Below, piece after piece: positions 1-8,533 of a stretch of DNA of 64,000 nt. Position 1 is the first letter of the stretch. Each line of letters opens with the position of its first letter. The notes below the pieces were generated by a model that did not search any database, was not told the DNA's origin, and saw only the letters and a program-made list of their open reading frames with translations. Source of the stretch: Nostoc foliaceum FACHB-393. GTDB lineage: Bacteria; Cyanobacteriota; Cyanobacteriia; Cyanobacteriales; Nostocaceae. The position numbers were made by a program, and so were the translations under genes. Location: the NCBI RefSeq assembly GCF_014698505.1, contig NZ_JACJTD010000021.1, positions 1 to 64,000 of the forward strand, written 5' to 3'.

Positions 1-66
1 GTTTTCTGGCGCTGGCATGTTTCTATCCCGCTTGTGATCTGGGTTTCCGACTCTTGGATTTCCCAT
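1..66 (-). CDS. possible start of a truncated unknown gene
   Basis: An ATG at 64-66 on the minus strand opens a frame that runs without a stop to the window edge (about 22 codons, beginning MGNPRVGNPDHKR). It follows the binding-protein gene that ends at 219, on the same strand. The upstream sequence is purine-rich (AAGGGAAAA), a weak ribosome-binding site. The peptide is very polar and I do not recognise it. The fragment is too short to prove that it is coding. Confidence 0.25.
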   Translation of the reverse strand, partial: MGNPRVGNPDHKRDRNMPAPEN

Positions 67-149
67 CGTTTTTTCCCTTGATGCACCTGTTGACAAGCTT
101 ACCTTTTTCTTAAGTTGTCACCAATAGTCAGAGACTGGGAATGCCTATC

Positions 150-166
150 GGGAGGTTCCGCCTCCC
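150..166 (-). terminator. G+C-rich hairpin after the binding-protein gene
   Basis: GGGAGG (150-155) pairs with CCTCCC (161-166) around a five-base loop, about 50 bp beyond the stop of the minus-strand gene ending at 219. There is no clean U-tract on the minus strand, so a terminator role is only an inference. Confidence 0.3.
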
Positions 167-218
167 TTATTTATCAAGGTAGAACTTGAAAACAAGATTT
201 TAAATTATATTTATTGGG

Positions 219-1154
219 CTAAGTACCCTGTGATACAAACAATACTTGCTTAAGCTGCTGACAAGCCTTTTCAATTGCATCTATACTACCTGGATTCACT
301 AGGCCAAAATAATCAAACACATAAACTCGGTTATTTTTAGTTGCTTGCAATTGCTGCCAAAAAGCTTCCTTTTTCAGCGAATCTAACAGCGCTACTTCCG
401 AATTTCCTTGCGGGGGATTCACCAAAATTATCACCTCTGGATTTGCTTCTAAAACTTTCTCAGCCGAAAGCGTCACATAGCCACCAATTGGACTTTTTCC
501 TTGTAAATCTGCTGCTATATTTTTCGCCTGAAATTTCGCCAGCAAATCTCCTGCCCAACTATTTTTATTAGGCGCTAAAATTGGTTGACGACTAACCAGC
601 GCAAGAGTAGAAAAACCCTGAGTTGCTTTTTCTGGCAAGAAAGTTTTGTAACGATTTAACAAAGGCTGAGGATCAGCATCAATTGATTTAGCAAGGTTTT
701 TAGTAAGTTCTTCTAAAGATTTCCAGTTGTTCACCTTAGTCATCAAGGTTGGAATTCCTAGCTGCTGAAGTTTTTGAATTGGGATATTAGAAAATCCTTC
801 TGCACCAATAACTAAATCTGGTTTGAGTGCTACCACTTTTTCTAGATTTGGCGGGCTTTGTCCTTCACTAACACGGGGAATATCCTTGAATCTTGAATCA
901 TTATTAAATAATTTACTACCAGTGATTCCGACAATTTTTGTTTGATCAAGTCGAGAGATAATGTCAGCAGAAAGAGAAGAAAGAGCAACAACTCTTTGTG
1001 CTGATCCTTTTGGTAATTGCTGAGAATTTGTGTTTATCGTCTCAGTAGGATTTGTAACTTTTATTTCTGTCTGCTGAGTGGTTGCAGTCGTGCAAGCAGC
1101 TAAAACTATACTCATCAAAAGTGCTAAAGCAGATAAGAGCCAACGACGATACAT
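219..1154 (-). CDS. ABC transporter periplasmic-binding lipoprotein (FecB/BtuF type)
   Basis: This 311-residue protein has a lipoprotein signal peptide (MYRRWLLSALALLMSIVLAAC, given here as its parts: basic start, hydrophobic core, lipobox LAAC with Cys21). The mature part has the class III (helical-backbone) binding-protein pattern: RVVALSSLSADII near residue 54, a KPDLVIG strand before the inter-lobe helix, and NPEVIILVNPP in the second lobe. This family delivers siderophore iron, haem or cobalamin to FecCD/BtuCD-type permeases at the inner membrane. No permease or ATPase gene lies beside it, so it either serves a transporter encoded elsewhere or is encoded next to one beyond the window edge. 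No cobalamin riboswitch or clear Fur box is visible in the 500 bp upstream, so the substrate stays open. Confidence 0.85.
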   Translation of the reverse strand: MYRRWLLSALALLMSIVLAACTTATTQQTEIKVTNPTETINTNSQQLPKGSAQRVVALSSLSADIISRLDQTKIVGITGSKLFNNDSRFKDIPRVSEGQSPPNLEKVVALKPDLVIGAEGFSNIPIQKLQQLGIPTLMTKVNNWKSLEELTKNLAKSIDADPQPLLNRYKTFLPEKATQGFSTLALVSRQPILAPNKNSWAGDLLAKFQAKNIAADLQGKSPIGGYVTLSAEKVLEANPEVIILVNPPQGNSEVALLDSLKKEAFWQQLQATKNNRVYVFDYFGLVNPGSIDAIEKACQQLKQVLFVSQGT

Positions 1155-1678
1155 ATTAAAATTCCTTCTGGGGTAAGAATGGCATAAAAAATATACTCAG
1201 CACCACATTCAAAAATAGCAAATGTAGCTTTTATTGACTCCGCTATCGTTGCGTAGATGCGTTTCCTCACCTCCTGTTTTGTTTATTGATAGTTTTAATG
1301 AAATTTAGCTATATAGCTATAAGCTTTTAAGTGGGATATCAACGAAGTCAGAGATTAAAAAGATTTGGGTCATGACAAAAGCTAAAACTCAGGTATTCTT
1401 GGTTCAAAAATCCTACTGCTTTTGGCAGATTGTCACTAACTAAGATAGAGGCAAAATCTACCCAATAGTAGACTAAACTTACTTTGTATTCTGGTGTTTT
1501 ATACTGCCCTGTATGCATTTATATCTTTATAAAAAAATCCGGCAACACAAATAGTCCTTTGGCAGTCTTGAAAAAATAGGTTTTAAAACCCTTACAACTT
1601 AACTATATAATTTGATACACGTTGCCCACAATTATCTCAGTTGGGGTCGATGATTATTGTGTCCATCTACTGCTAGGT
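1155..1678. other. intergenic region with divergent promoters
   Basis: This 524-bp A+T-rich gap separates two divergently read genes and must hold both promoters. A TATAAT hexamer at 1606-1611 could be the -10 of the plus-strand glycosidase gene, but I see no convincing -35 at the usual spacing. A small palindrome (AGCTATATAGCT, near 1309) is present. I see no RNA gene or riboswitch. Confidence 0.4.
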
Positions 1679-3181
1679 ATGTCTAATCATCCGTTGAACG
1701 TTGCAAGATCAACATTATTTTGGCGGCGCCTATTCGCTGTTGTTTTCACTAGTAGTTCATTACTACCCAACTTTGGGAGTGAGCCAGTAAGAGCGCAAGT
1801 AACCCCCCAGTACTGTCAGTTATCATCAGCGGCGGCGCAAGAAAAAGAAAACTTACGTTTATCAGCCCTCAAAGGCAAGCAAGATGCCCAAACCCGCTAC
1901 CAAAACTTAGTCAAAAAACAGGCACAGGAATTACAGGAGTGCCGTACTCGGACTTGGCCTCAAATCCAAGCTCTCTGGTTGCGCTTGTATCCCTGTGACA
2001 TTCAGCCAGGAACAATTGATCAGGTTATGGATCGGATTGTCAACCGTGGCTATAACCAAGTTTATTTAGAAGTATTTTACGACGGGCAGGTATTATTGCC
2101 AGCAACAGCTAACCCGACGGTTTGGCCTTCTGTGATTCGCACTCCAGGGGCAGAAAACGTCGATTTACTCGCCACAGCAATTCAAAAAGGTCGGCAACGC
2201 GGTTTAAAAGTTTACGCCTGGATGTTTACTACCAATTTTGGCTATACTTACGCCCAGCGCCGAGATAGAGAAAGTGCGATCGCTCGTAATGGCAAAGGTC
2301 AAACGAGCTTATATGTGGTAGATAATGGCTCTCAACTATTTATCGACCCCTACAACCTGCAAGCAAAACGCGACTATTACCAATTAGTACAAGAAGTTTT
2401 GCGCCGTCGCCCAGATGGCATTTTATTAGACTACGTGCGTTATCCGCGCCAAGCAGGAAGTGATTCCATCGCCACTAAAGTTTCAGATTTATGGCTATTT
2501 AGTCCCGCAATCCAAGAAGCTTTGTTTAAACGGGCACAGAATTACAAAGGGCTGGACTTGATTCGCCGCTTTTTGAGTAAGGGATACGTCACCCCTGGAG
2601 ATATAGCGGAAGTTGATAAACTTTATCCCCAAGAAGGCGAACCCCTTTGGCAAGGACGCACTCCCTCACCAGCGCAAAAATCAATCCTCTCTGCAACCGA
2701 CAGACAACCACTTTTGCAATGGGAATTGTGGCAGCTCGCCGTTGCCCACGCCATGCAAGGAATTCTAGATTTTGTCACCGTAGCCAGTTACCCAGCAAAA
2801 CAGCAAGGTATTTCCACGGGAGTCGTGTTTTTCCCAGATGGAAACCAAACTGTAGGACAAGGGTATGATTCCCGTTTGCAACCTTGGGATCGCTTCCCCA
2901 CTACATTGCAGTGGCATCCTATGGCTTATGGAAATTGCAATAATGTCAGTTGTATTGTGGCGCAAGTGCAGCGGGTTTTGAGTATGACAAAACCTGGTAC
3001 TCAAGTGATTCCAGCTTTAGCCGGCAAATGGGGAGAATCGATTAGTAATCGTCCATCCCTAGAAGCACAAATGCAGGCACTTCGCCAATACGCCCCCCAA
3101 CTGAAGGGTGTTAGCCATTTTGCCTATTCTTGGCAATATCCTCAGAATGATAACGATCGCAAATTTTGTCGCACTCGTTAA
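1679..3181 (+). CDS. exported family-10-like glycosyl hydrolase (GHL10/DUF187)
   Basis: The ATG at 1679 was chosen because it starts a good signal peptide: basic residues, hydrophobic stretch, and a likely cleavage VRA-Q near residue 40. A TTG at 1622 is in frame but adds only 19 residues without function. The mature protein has a short coiled segment, then the GHL10 barrel: ALWLRLYPCDI, NQVYLEVFYDGQ, GLKVYAWMFTTNFG and DGILLDYVRYPR. The acidic residues of DYVRYP and a later strand are typical of this family of putative glycosidases. Cyanobacteria often carry several such exported proteins, thought to act on cell-wall or sheath polysaccharide; the substrate is unknown. The length (500 residues) is normal for the group. 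Confidence 0.85.
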   Translation: MSNHPLNVARSTLFWRRLFAVVFTSSSLLPNFGSEPVRAQVTPQYCQLSSAAAQEKENLRLSALKGKQDAQTRYQNLVKKQAQELQECRTRTWPQIQALWLRLYPCDIQPGTIDQVMDRIVNRGYNQVYLEVFYDGQVLLPATANPTVWPSVIRTPGAENVDLLATAIQKGRQRGLKVYAWMFTTNFGYTYAQRRDRESAIARNGKGQTSLYVVDNGSQLFIDPYNLQAKRDYYQLVQEVLRRRPDGILLDYVRYPRQAGSDSIATKVSDLWLFSPAIQEALFKRAQNYKGLDLIRRFLSKGYVTPGDIAEVDKLYPQEGEPLWQGRTPSPAQKSILSATDRQPLLQWELWQLAVAHAMQGILDFVTVASYPAKQQGISTGVVFFPDGNQTVGQGYDSRLQPWDRFPTTLQWHPMAYGNCNNVSCIVAQVQRVLSMTKPGTQVIPALAGKWGESISNRPSLEAQMQALRQYAPQLKGVSHFAYSWQYPQNDNDRKFCRTR

Positions 3182-3231
3182 GGAGGCAGGAGGAATCCCG
3201 ATAAATAATTTAAAAAGAAATGGTATGAGCG

Positions 3232-4203
3232 TCAATTTCGCCAATCACCCAATTGCGTCGTGAGGAAATAACGCACGTGGTCTACAAATAATGGCCCCCA
3301 TTTGTGGGTGCCATGTCCCATACCAGGAACTACATAACAGTCACCATCCAGAAAGCGCCCAGCGCAAGCACGGGCATCTCGAATATTCACAATGCGATCG
3401 CTAGCGCCCACTAAAAAACGAACCCGACGCGGAGGCTGTACCTGCTCAATGTAGGTCATTGGGTTGCACGCCCAAGCATACTCATCTGGATATTTCAGAT
3501 TTTTGGCTAATTGTAAAAGCTTAACTACGGGTTTGAGATTGGGTTGCACTCGTTCCAGCAATGCTTCTGCTACTCCACCTAATGGGGAAGCTGCTAAATC
3601 TGGTAAGACCAAGTAGCCCCAACTTTTGGCAAAAGACTGGAGATCGGCATGACCGATCGCACCCAGTAAACGCTCCCCAACTCCATCAGCAGTAAAGGCA
3701 TAGGCGGCTTGCAAAACTCCCATACTAACGCCGAATAATGCCAGTCGACGATTACTGAGTCCATAGCGATCGCCACAAAAGTCACGGACTCTGGCAATAT
3801 CAGCCGCAGTCCTGCGAAATAAGCATAAAAGTAACTCAGTGTCAAATGAGATACCCCTGTCAATTAAAGGCTTAATCTCATGGTCTGCCATCGCCGTGAA
3901 GGTACGCACCAAGCTACGCTCACCAGCCAAGGGTGTATCGAACAAAGCTACAGCTATGCCCATCTGTGTCAGGGCCGATACGATGAAGGCGTTCCAGCTA
4001 TAGGGAGCGCTCATTCCTTGCAAACCAATCACTAAAGGCGTATCTCGTGCAAGTCGATTATGTGGCAGAAAGACAGCAACCGGAAAGCCACTTAATCGTT
4101 CATCAATATCAGCTACGCCAGTATAAGAAAAAGGCTCTTGAAACCAATAACGATGACCATCTACACCGTCAAAATTAATCGCATCGGGGCCGTAGATAGG
4201 CAT
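3232..4203 (-). CDS. alpha/beta hydrolase of unknown substrate
   Basis: This 323-residue cytosolic protein has the nucleophile elbow GVSMG with Ser160, an oxyanion-type LQGMSAPYSW strand-turn near residue 61, and a C-terminal VLGAS/IVNIRDA-like acid region followed by GMGHGTHKW, which supplies the catalytic His. This fits a serine hydrolase fold of the dienelactone-hydrolase/acyl-esterase type. There is no signal peptide. It ends about 50 bp from the convergent glycosidase gene and lies upstream of mobA on the other side, but nothing in the context fixes a substrate. Confidence 0.75.
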   Translation of the reverse strand: MPIYGPDAINFDGVDGHRYWFQEPFSYTGVADIDERLSGFPVAVFLPHNRLARDTPLVIGLQGMSAPYSWNAFIVSALTQMGIAVALFDTPLAGERSLVRTFTAMADHEIKPLIDRGISFDTELLLCLFRRTAADIARVRDFCGDRYGLSNRRLALFGVSMGVLQAAYAFTADGVGERLLGAIGHADLQSFAKSWGYLVLPDLAASPLGGVAEALLERVQPNLKPVVKLLQLAKNLKYPDEYAWACNPMTYIEQVQPPRRVRFLVGASDRIVNIRDARACAGRFLDGDCYVVPGMGHGTHKWGPLFVDHVRYFLTTQLGDWRN

Positions 4204-4258
4204 GGTAGATGATATAAAAGTGAACTAATCGTTAAAGACTAGCATTTTATACTTTGAA

Positions 4259-4861
4259 TTAACTTGAAGCCAAGTCCTCTGGTGTATTACAGTTAAACAG
4301 CATTTCGGGTTCTACTAAGGGCAAAACTTCTACAGGATATTGCCGAAGCCACTGTTGAAACGATCGCCCCCCTTGGTTGATAAACTCTAAAAGTTGTGGC
4401 AAACACCTACGGCGATAGAAACCACATAGAGGTTCCCAGCCTTTCGGATGATGAGCTAAAGCTGCGATCGCATTATCTCCCACACTATCAAGTCTAGTTA
4501 CCCAATCTTGCAACACCTCAACCCGCAACCTGGGCAAATCGCAAGCTAACAGCAGCACCCATTCTGTCTGTACTTCGGCTAATCCTTGGGCAAATCCAAC
4601 TAAAGGCCCGTGGGCTAGAGATTCTCCAGATAAAGGCACTTCCCGAATAAACTGGCAACCAGGCAAAAGCAAGTCTTGATAGCGTTCTGGCCAGGGAGTA
4701 ACTATATAAACAACATCAGCACAGCTTTGAGCAATGCTACAAACTCGCTGTAACAACGGCACTCCTTGAATGGGAATCAGAGCTTTATCCTGACCCATGC
4801 GAGAACTCTTACCCCCAGCTAACACAATGGCAGTTAATTCGCTTCGGATCGTCATTCTCAC
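4259..4861 (-). CDS. mobA: molybdenum cofactor guanylyltransferase MobA
   Basis: MobA links GMP from GTP to molybdopterin-Mo to make the bis-MGD cofactor used by enzymes such as nitrate reductase. The N-terminal nucleotide-binding signature LAGGKSSRMGQDKA sits at about residues 14-27. The central LLLACDLP is the Mg-binding strand, and GWEPLCGFYRR is a conserved substrate loop. The total of 200 residues is the normal size. A GTG at 4861 and an ATG at 4855 are both possible starts; they differ by two residues. It is co-oriented with the genes on both sides, with gaps of about 40-55 bp. Confidence 0.92.
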   Translation of the reverse strand: MRMTIRSELTAIVLAGGKSSRMGQDKALIPIQGVPLLQRVCSIAQSCADVVYIVTPWPERYQDLLLPGCQFIREVPLSGESLAHGPLVGFAQGLAEVQTEWVLLLACDLPRLRVEVLQDWVTRLDSVGDNAIAALAHHPKGWEPLCGFYRRRCLPQLLEFINQGGRSFQQWLRQYPVEVLPLVEPEMLFNCNTPEDLASS

Positions 4862-4900
4862 TTCACCTAATTCATGGTTATGCGTCTAATGTTGCCAAAA

Positions 4901-6955
4901 TTATCCTCTATTTTGACTTTTCTGGACTTGCTGCAATAAATGCTCTACATTTGCCGCTGGTGCAAGGCACTTCAAACCTTGGCAAACTAACCCCACGCTT
5001 CCCTCTGGTAAATCAGATGTGATGGCAAACACAGCCACCGGCAGAAACTTGGGGATCAAAGAGTTTATTTGCTCAGTGGTGCTGCGAATCAAGGTAGAAT
5101 TGCGATACCAATCCAAAGCTGTAAACAAGCTGGGGCAAGCTTGGGGAGCGCGATGCATTACACTCCTAAAAGCTTTCAAACCAAGTTCTGCTAAATCCAA
5201 ATAATCTAGATTATCGGTGAGTAGGGCGAGACGGACAAGGTTAGCGATCGCAATTCCATTAGCTGATGGTGTGGCATTATCAGCATAACTACGCTCCCGC
5301 ACAATTAAATCTTGACTAGAATCACTAGATGTGTTATAGTAACCACCTAGTTCTACACTCCAGAGAAATTCGTTGAATTCATCTTGGATAGCGATCGCTT
5401 TTTCTAACCATTGCTTATGCTCCGGGTTGGAAGCTTGTAAATCCAAGAGAGCTTTAATAAAAAAGGCGTAATCTTCAGACTGAGCTAAAACGGTGGGTTC
5501 TCCTTGATAGTTGAGTCGGTGGAAACGCCCATCGACAAACTGATTTTCCAAAATAAAATTTGCTGCTCGTGCTGCTAATTCCAGATATAACGGTTGTCGA
5601 AAAACCCCAGCAGCCCTCGCCAGCCCGGAAATCATCAAGCTGTTCCAAGCGACAATCATCTTCGTATCTGTCACTGAAGGAATCCGACCTGGCCAGTTAG
5701 CAGTTTTTGCTTCTTGGTTGTTACGAGCCGGGGGAAAAGTTTCTAGAGACTCAGAACTAACGCCATAGCGAGCGGTAAACAGCTTGCTCAGTGCCGTTTC
5801 CAGCGTTGCACTCAGTTGACCTGCATGGCGTCTTTGCAAGACATTACGTCCTTCAAAATTACCGTTAGGTGTCACAGTAAACTGTTCTAATTCCGTTAAT
5901 TCTTCAGGTGTTAAAAGTTGTTGTAGTTCGCTGTAACTCCAGACGTAAAAGGCTCCTTCTTCTGGTTCTACTGCCGTGGATGCAATGAAGCTGTCGGCAT
6001 CTTGAGCAGCATAGAAGTAACCTTCAGGCGCGGTCATTTCCCGCTTCAGCCATTGTACAGTACCAGCAACTGCTCTCTCAAACGCTGGTTCTTGTATTCC
6101 TGTACTCCATAAATTTGCTATATACTCCACAATCTGTCCATTATCGTAGAGCATCTTTTCAAAGTGGGGTACTGTCCAAGTAGGGTCAACAGTATAGCGA
6201 TGAAAGCCACCGCCCACATGGTCATAAATGCCACCCAGCGCTAAGTCTAGTCCCCGTTGGGTACAAACTTGCTTGCCATCATACCGAGATTCAAAATTAA
6301 ATCGAGTTCCCCGCAATGCTAATTCTGCATAGGGGATCATCGGAAAGCTATTGCCAGATTGACTAGAAGTAATTATACCTGTGCTGGTTTCCCAACCTTG
6401 GCGGAGTAATTCACGGTCTTCAAGCTCATTTGTTGTACCGTCTTGCAACACCGCAGACGTGAGCAGCGACTCAATAATTAAGGCTTTGCGTTGCTGTAAT
6501 TCTGCTTTTTCTGTGTCGTAGTAACGGCGAAGAGCTTGCAACACCTGCAAAAATCCAGGACGACCATAGCGCGGGTCTACAGGGAAATAAGTACCAGCGT
6601 AAAAGGGCACCAAATCTTCTGGGGAAAGAAATACGTTTAAAGGCCAACCCCCTTGACCACTCATCATCTGCAAAGCTTGCATATAGATGCTATCGAGGTC
6701 AGGTCTTTCTTCCCTGTCTACTTTGATGGGAAGATAATTGGCATTCATGTAGTCAGCGATCGCAATATCAGAAAAAGCCTCGCCTTCCATGACAGTACAC
6801 CAATGGCAACTAGAGTAGCCAATGGAGAGAAAAATCGGTTTATTCTGCGCCCTTGCAGTTGCAAGTGCTTCGTCACACCAAGACCACCAATCAATCGGGT
6901 TTTCGGCGTGTTTGCGGAGATAGAGGCTCTTAGCTTCAGCAAGGCGATTAGTCAT
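4901..6955 (-). CDS. thioredoxin-fold DUF255 protein (YyaL/SPATA20 family)
   Basis: Starting from the ATG at 6953-6955 (MTNRLAEAKS) the protein has 684 residues; an in-frame TTG four codons upstream is less likely. The N-terminal domain is thioredoxin-like, with the family motif GYSSCHWCTVM holding Cys50 and Cys53. The rest is an (alpha/alpha)6-barrel region like N-acylglucosamine 2-epimerase, with GGIYDHVGGGFHRYTVD and HFEKMLYDNGQ, both hallmark motifs. The family is widespread and its biochemical role is unsettled. The usual second Cys-side His (CHWCHVM) is Thr here (CHWCTVM), a modest deviation. A possible NtcA-like box lies upstream. Confidence 0.88.
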   Translation of the reverse strand: MTNRLAEAKSLYLRKHAENPIDWWSWCDEALATARAQNKPIFLSIGYSSCHWCTVMEGEAFSDIAIADYMNANYLPIKVDREERPDLDSIYMQALQMMSGQGGWPLNVFLSPEDLVPFYAGTYFPVDPRYGRPGFLQVLQALRRYYDTEKAELQQRKALIIESLLTSAVLQDGTTNELEDRELLRQGWETSTGIITSSQSGNSFPMIPYAELALRGTRFNFESRYDGKQVCTQRGLDLALGGIYDHVGGGFHRYTVDPTWTVPHFEKMLYDNGQIVEYIANLWSTGIQEPAFERAVAGTVQWLKREMTAPEGYFYAAQDADSFIASTAVEPEEGAFYVWSYSELQQLLTPEELTELEQFTVTPNGNFEGRNVLQRRHAGQLSATLETALSKLFTARYGVSSESLETFPPARNNQEAKTANWPGRIPSVTDTKMIVAWNSLMISGLARAAGVFRQPLYLELAARAANFILENQFVDGRFHRLNYQGEPTVLAQSEDYAFFIKALLDLQASNPEHKQWLEKAIAIQDEFNEFLWSVELGGYYNTSSDSSQDLIVRERSYADNATPSANGIAIANLVRLALLTDNLDYLDLAELGLKAFRSVMHRAPQACPSLFTALDWYRNSTLIRSTTEQINSLIPKFLPVAVFAITSDLPEGSVGLVCQGLKCLAPAANVEHLLQQVQKSQNRG

Positions 6956-7066
6956 GATCAAATGCAAGTAGTTGCCTTCTCTGCTCAGTCTATCCTGTTC
7001 CCAGGAGTGTTAGCCTAGACGGCTATGTACATAAGCAAGAAATCCTACGAGCGAATTATCCCTTGG

Positions 7067-7080
7067 GTAAGAGGTAGTAC
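7067..7080 (-). promoter_or_regulatory. possible NtcA-type box
   Basis: The sequence GTA-N8-TAC matches the consensus bound by the nitrogen regulator NtcA. On the minus strand it is followed after 20 bases by TAGGAT, a TAN3T-type -10, about 110 bp before the DUF255 gene start. NtcA promoters usually have about 22 bases at that spacing. The match is short and could be chance. Confidence 0.2.
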
Positions 7081-7126
7081 TACATGTCTTTGATATCGCC
7101 CACACCTGTGCAATTTGTAAAATATT

Positions 7127-7282
7127 TTACTGAAACGATCGCAATAGCAAGCTAACGATATTTGGTGGTGTTTCTGGCACAGGTGATGCTGCCTTTGTCT
7201 GAATCATAGTATTTGGGCTAAGTCCTGCTATCAGATGCAGCAAGAAGGTGATGATGGCGGCTTGTACAAGTTTTTCCTGCAT
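7127..7282 (-). CDS. small single-span membrane or exported protein
   Basis: A 51-residue frame (MQEKLVQAAIITFLLHLIAG at its start) runs from ATG 7280-7282 to TAA 7127-7129. It has a short polar N-terminus, a hydrophobic stretch at about residues 5-21, then a Pro-rich segment (SPVPETPPN) and a short hydrophobic tail. This is the look of a small inner-membrane or secreted peptide rather than chance sequence. A purine run (AGAGAGA) ends about 8 bases upstream of the ATG. I do not recognise a named family. It lies on the same strand as the DUF255 gene, about 170 bp upstream. Confidence 0.45.
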   Translation of the reverse strand: MQEKLVQAAIITFLLHLIAGLSPNTMIQTKAASPVPETPPNIVSLLLRSFQ

Positions 7283-7760
7283 GGCACGTCTCTCTCTGGG
7301 TGGATAGCATTGAAGTAGGACTGGTTATTCTAAATACACCTCGTACTATCGATTTACTGAATCTAACAAAAATAACTTGATAATTGCTGAGGGAAATCCT
7401 AAAAAAATGTTTAAAATGTTACTAGAAGTTAACAAAATTCCCTAAGCAAGTCTAATTCCGGTTATTGGTCTTATCACCACATCGCCAAGAAGGGTACACA
7501 GCAAAAGCCGAGGCATAAGATTGGCGATAATTGGAGTTTTTTGGTTTGTTATTCCCCACATGGGATATTGTCTTAGACACGTTTTGCCACTAAAAAGTGC
7601 CCTTAGGGGTTGAATTTCTTGCAAAAGCACCTTTTGCTCCCTTATTAGAGAAGGAAAAACGAGAAAGGTTTGATTTATCTGCTTGGGAACAGTAGAGATA
7701 AACCCCAGTTTCGTGCTGTCACCGATAAAATGTATTTAAAGTAGCCACAAACACGCTTCC
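7283..7760. other. intergenic region upstream of clpP
   Basis: This 478-bp stretch carries the promoters of clpP (plus) and probably of the small minus-strand gene. AT-rich blocks such as TAAAATGTATTTAAAG at about 7724-7740 could include the clpP -10. I see no RNA gene or convincing further protein. Confidence 0.35.
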
Positions 7761-8372
7761 ATGATTCCTATCGTTATTGAACAATCGGGTCGAGGTGAAC
7801 GCGCCTTTGACATCTACTCACGGCTGTTGCGTGAGCGCATCATCTTTTTGGGACAACAAGTTGACAACAACATTGCGAACTTGATTGTTGCCCAACTGCT
7901 GTATTTGGATGCCGAAGACTCGGAGAAAGACATTTATATGTACATCAATTCTCCCGGTGGTTCGGTGACGGCTGGTATGGGCATTTTTGACACTATGAAA
8001 CACATTCGCCCTGATGTCTGTACAATTTGTACCGGATTGGCGGCGAGTATGGGCGCTTTCCTCCTTAGTGCTGGTGCAAAGGGTAAGCGAATGAGTCTAC
8101 CTCATTCTCGGATTATGATTCATCAACCTTTAGGTGGTGCTCAAGGACAGGCGACTGATATTGAAATTCAGGCGCGGGAAATTCTCTACCACAAACGGCG
8201 GCTAAACGACTATTTAGCTGAACATACAGGTCAGCCAATTGAGCGGATTGCTGAAGATACTGAACGTGACTTCTTCATGTCGCCAGAGGAAGCCAGAGAA
8301 TACGGTTTAATTGACCAAGTTATTGACCGTCACGCCGCTGGTAGCCGCCCAGCAGTTGCTGTTGTTAATTAA
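7761..8372 (+). CDS. clpP: ATP-dependent Clp protease proteolytic subunit ClpP
   Basis: ClpP forms the double-ring serine protease chamber that works with ClpC/ClpX ATPases in the cytosol. The catalytic triad is complete: Ser96 in GLAASMGAF, His121 in MIHQPLGG and Asp170 in TERDFFMS. The substrate-binding strand [14 protein letters not shown] is also intact. The length of 203 residues is normal, and the start [17 protein letters not shown] matches the usual cyanobacterial ClpP N-terminus. There is no obvious Shine-Dalgarno, which is common in cyanobacteria. It stands alone, with a strong terminator 50 bp after the stop, so it is probably monocistronic. Cyanobacteria have several clpP paralogues plus clpR; which number this one carries cannot be decided here. 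Confidence 0.97.
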   Translation: MIPIVIEQSGRGERAFDIYSRLLRERIIFLGQQVDNNIANLIVAQLLYLDAEDSEKDIYMYINSPGGSVTAGMGIFDTMKHIRPDVCTICTGLAASMGAFLLSAGAKGKRMSLPHSRIMIHQPLGGAQGQATDIEIQAREILYHKRRLNDYLAEHTGQPIERIAEDTERDFFMSPEEAREYGLIDQVIDRHAAGSRPAVAVVN

Positions 8373-8423
8373 TAGCCACGATTGGCTAATGGTGATTTAC
8401 CACTTTTAATTCCCTGAACCCCT

Positions 8424-8463
8424 AAAAATAACCCCTCTTCATAAGTGAAGAGGGGTTATTTTT
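8424..8463. terminator. perfect bidirectional terminator after clpP
   Basis: An 18-bp perfect stem (8424-8441 with 8446-8463) has a 4-base TAAG loop, a G+C core (CCCCTCTTC) and flanking A and T runs on both sides. It can therefore stop transcription of clpP on the plus strand and of the convergent gene ending at 8534 on the minus strand. Confidence 0.9.
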
Positions 8464-8533
8464 GGAATTGGTGGCCTGCTCAAGTACTTAATACCGATTT
8501 AGTCATTAGTTCTTACAAATGACTAATGACTAA

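Noticed and set aside
1155-1678. Cobalamin riboswitch before the binding-protein gene
   Set aside because: No B12-box-like sequence is visible in the 500 bp upstream of the start.
3059-3244. 61-codon minus-strand frame at the end of the glycosidase gene
   Set aside because: Antisense to the conserved glycosidase C-terminus, with no supporting motif.
7442-7630. 62-codon minus-strand frame upstream of clpP
   Set aside because: No ribosome site, no recognisable pattern, and it would occupy the clpP promoter region; composition fits non-coding DNA.
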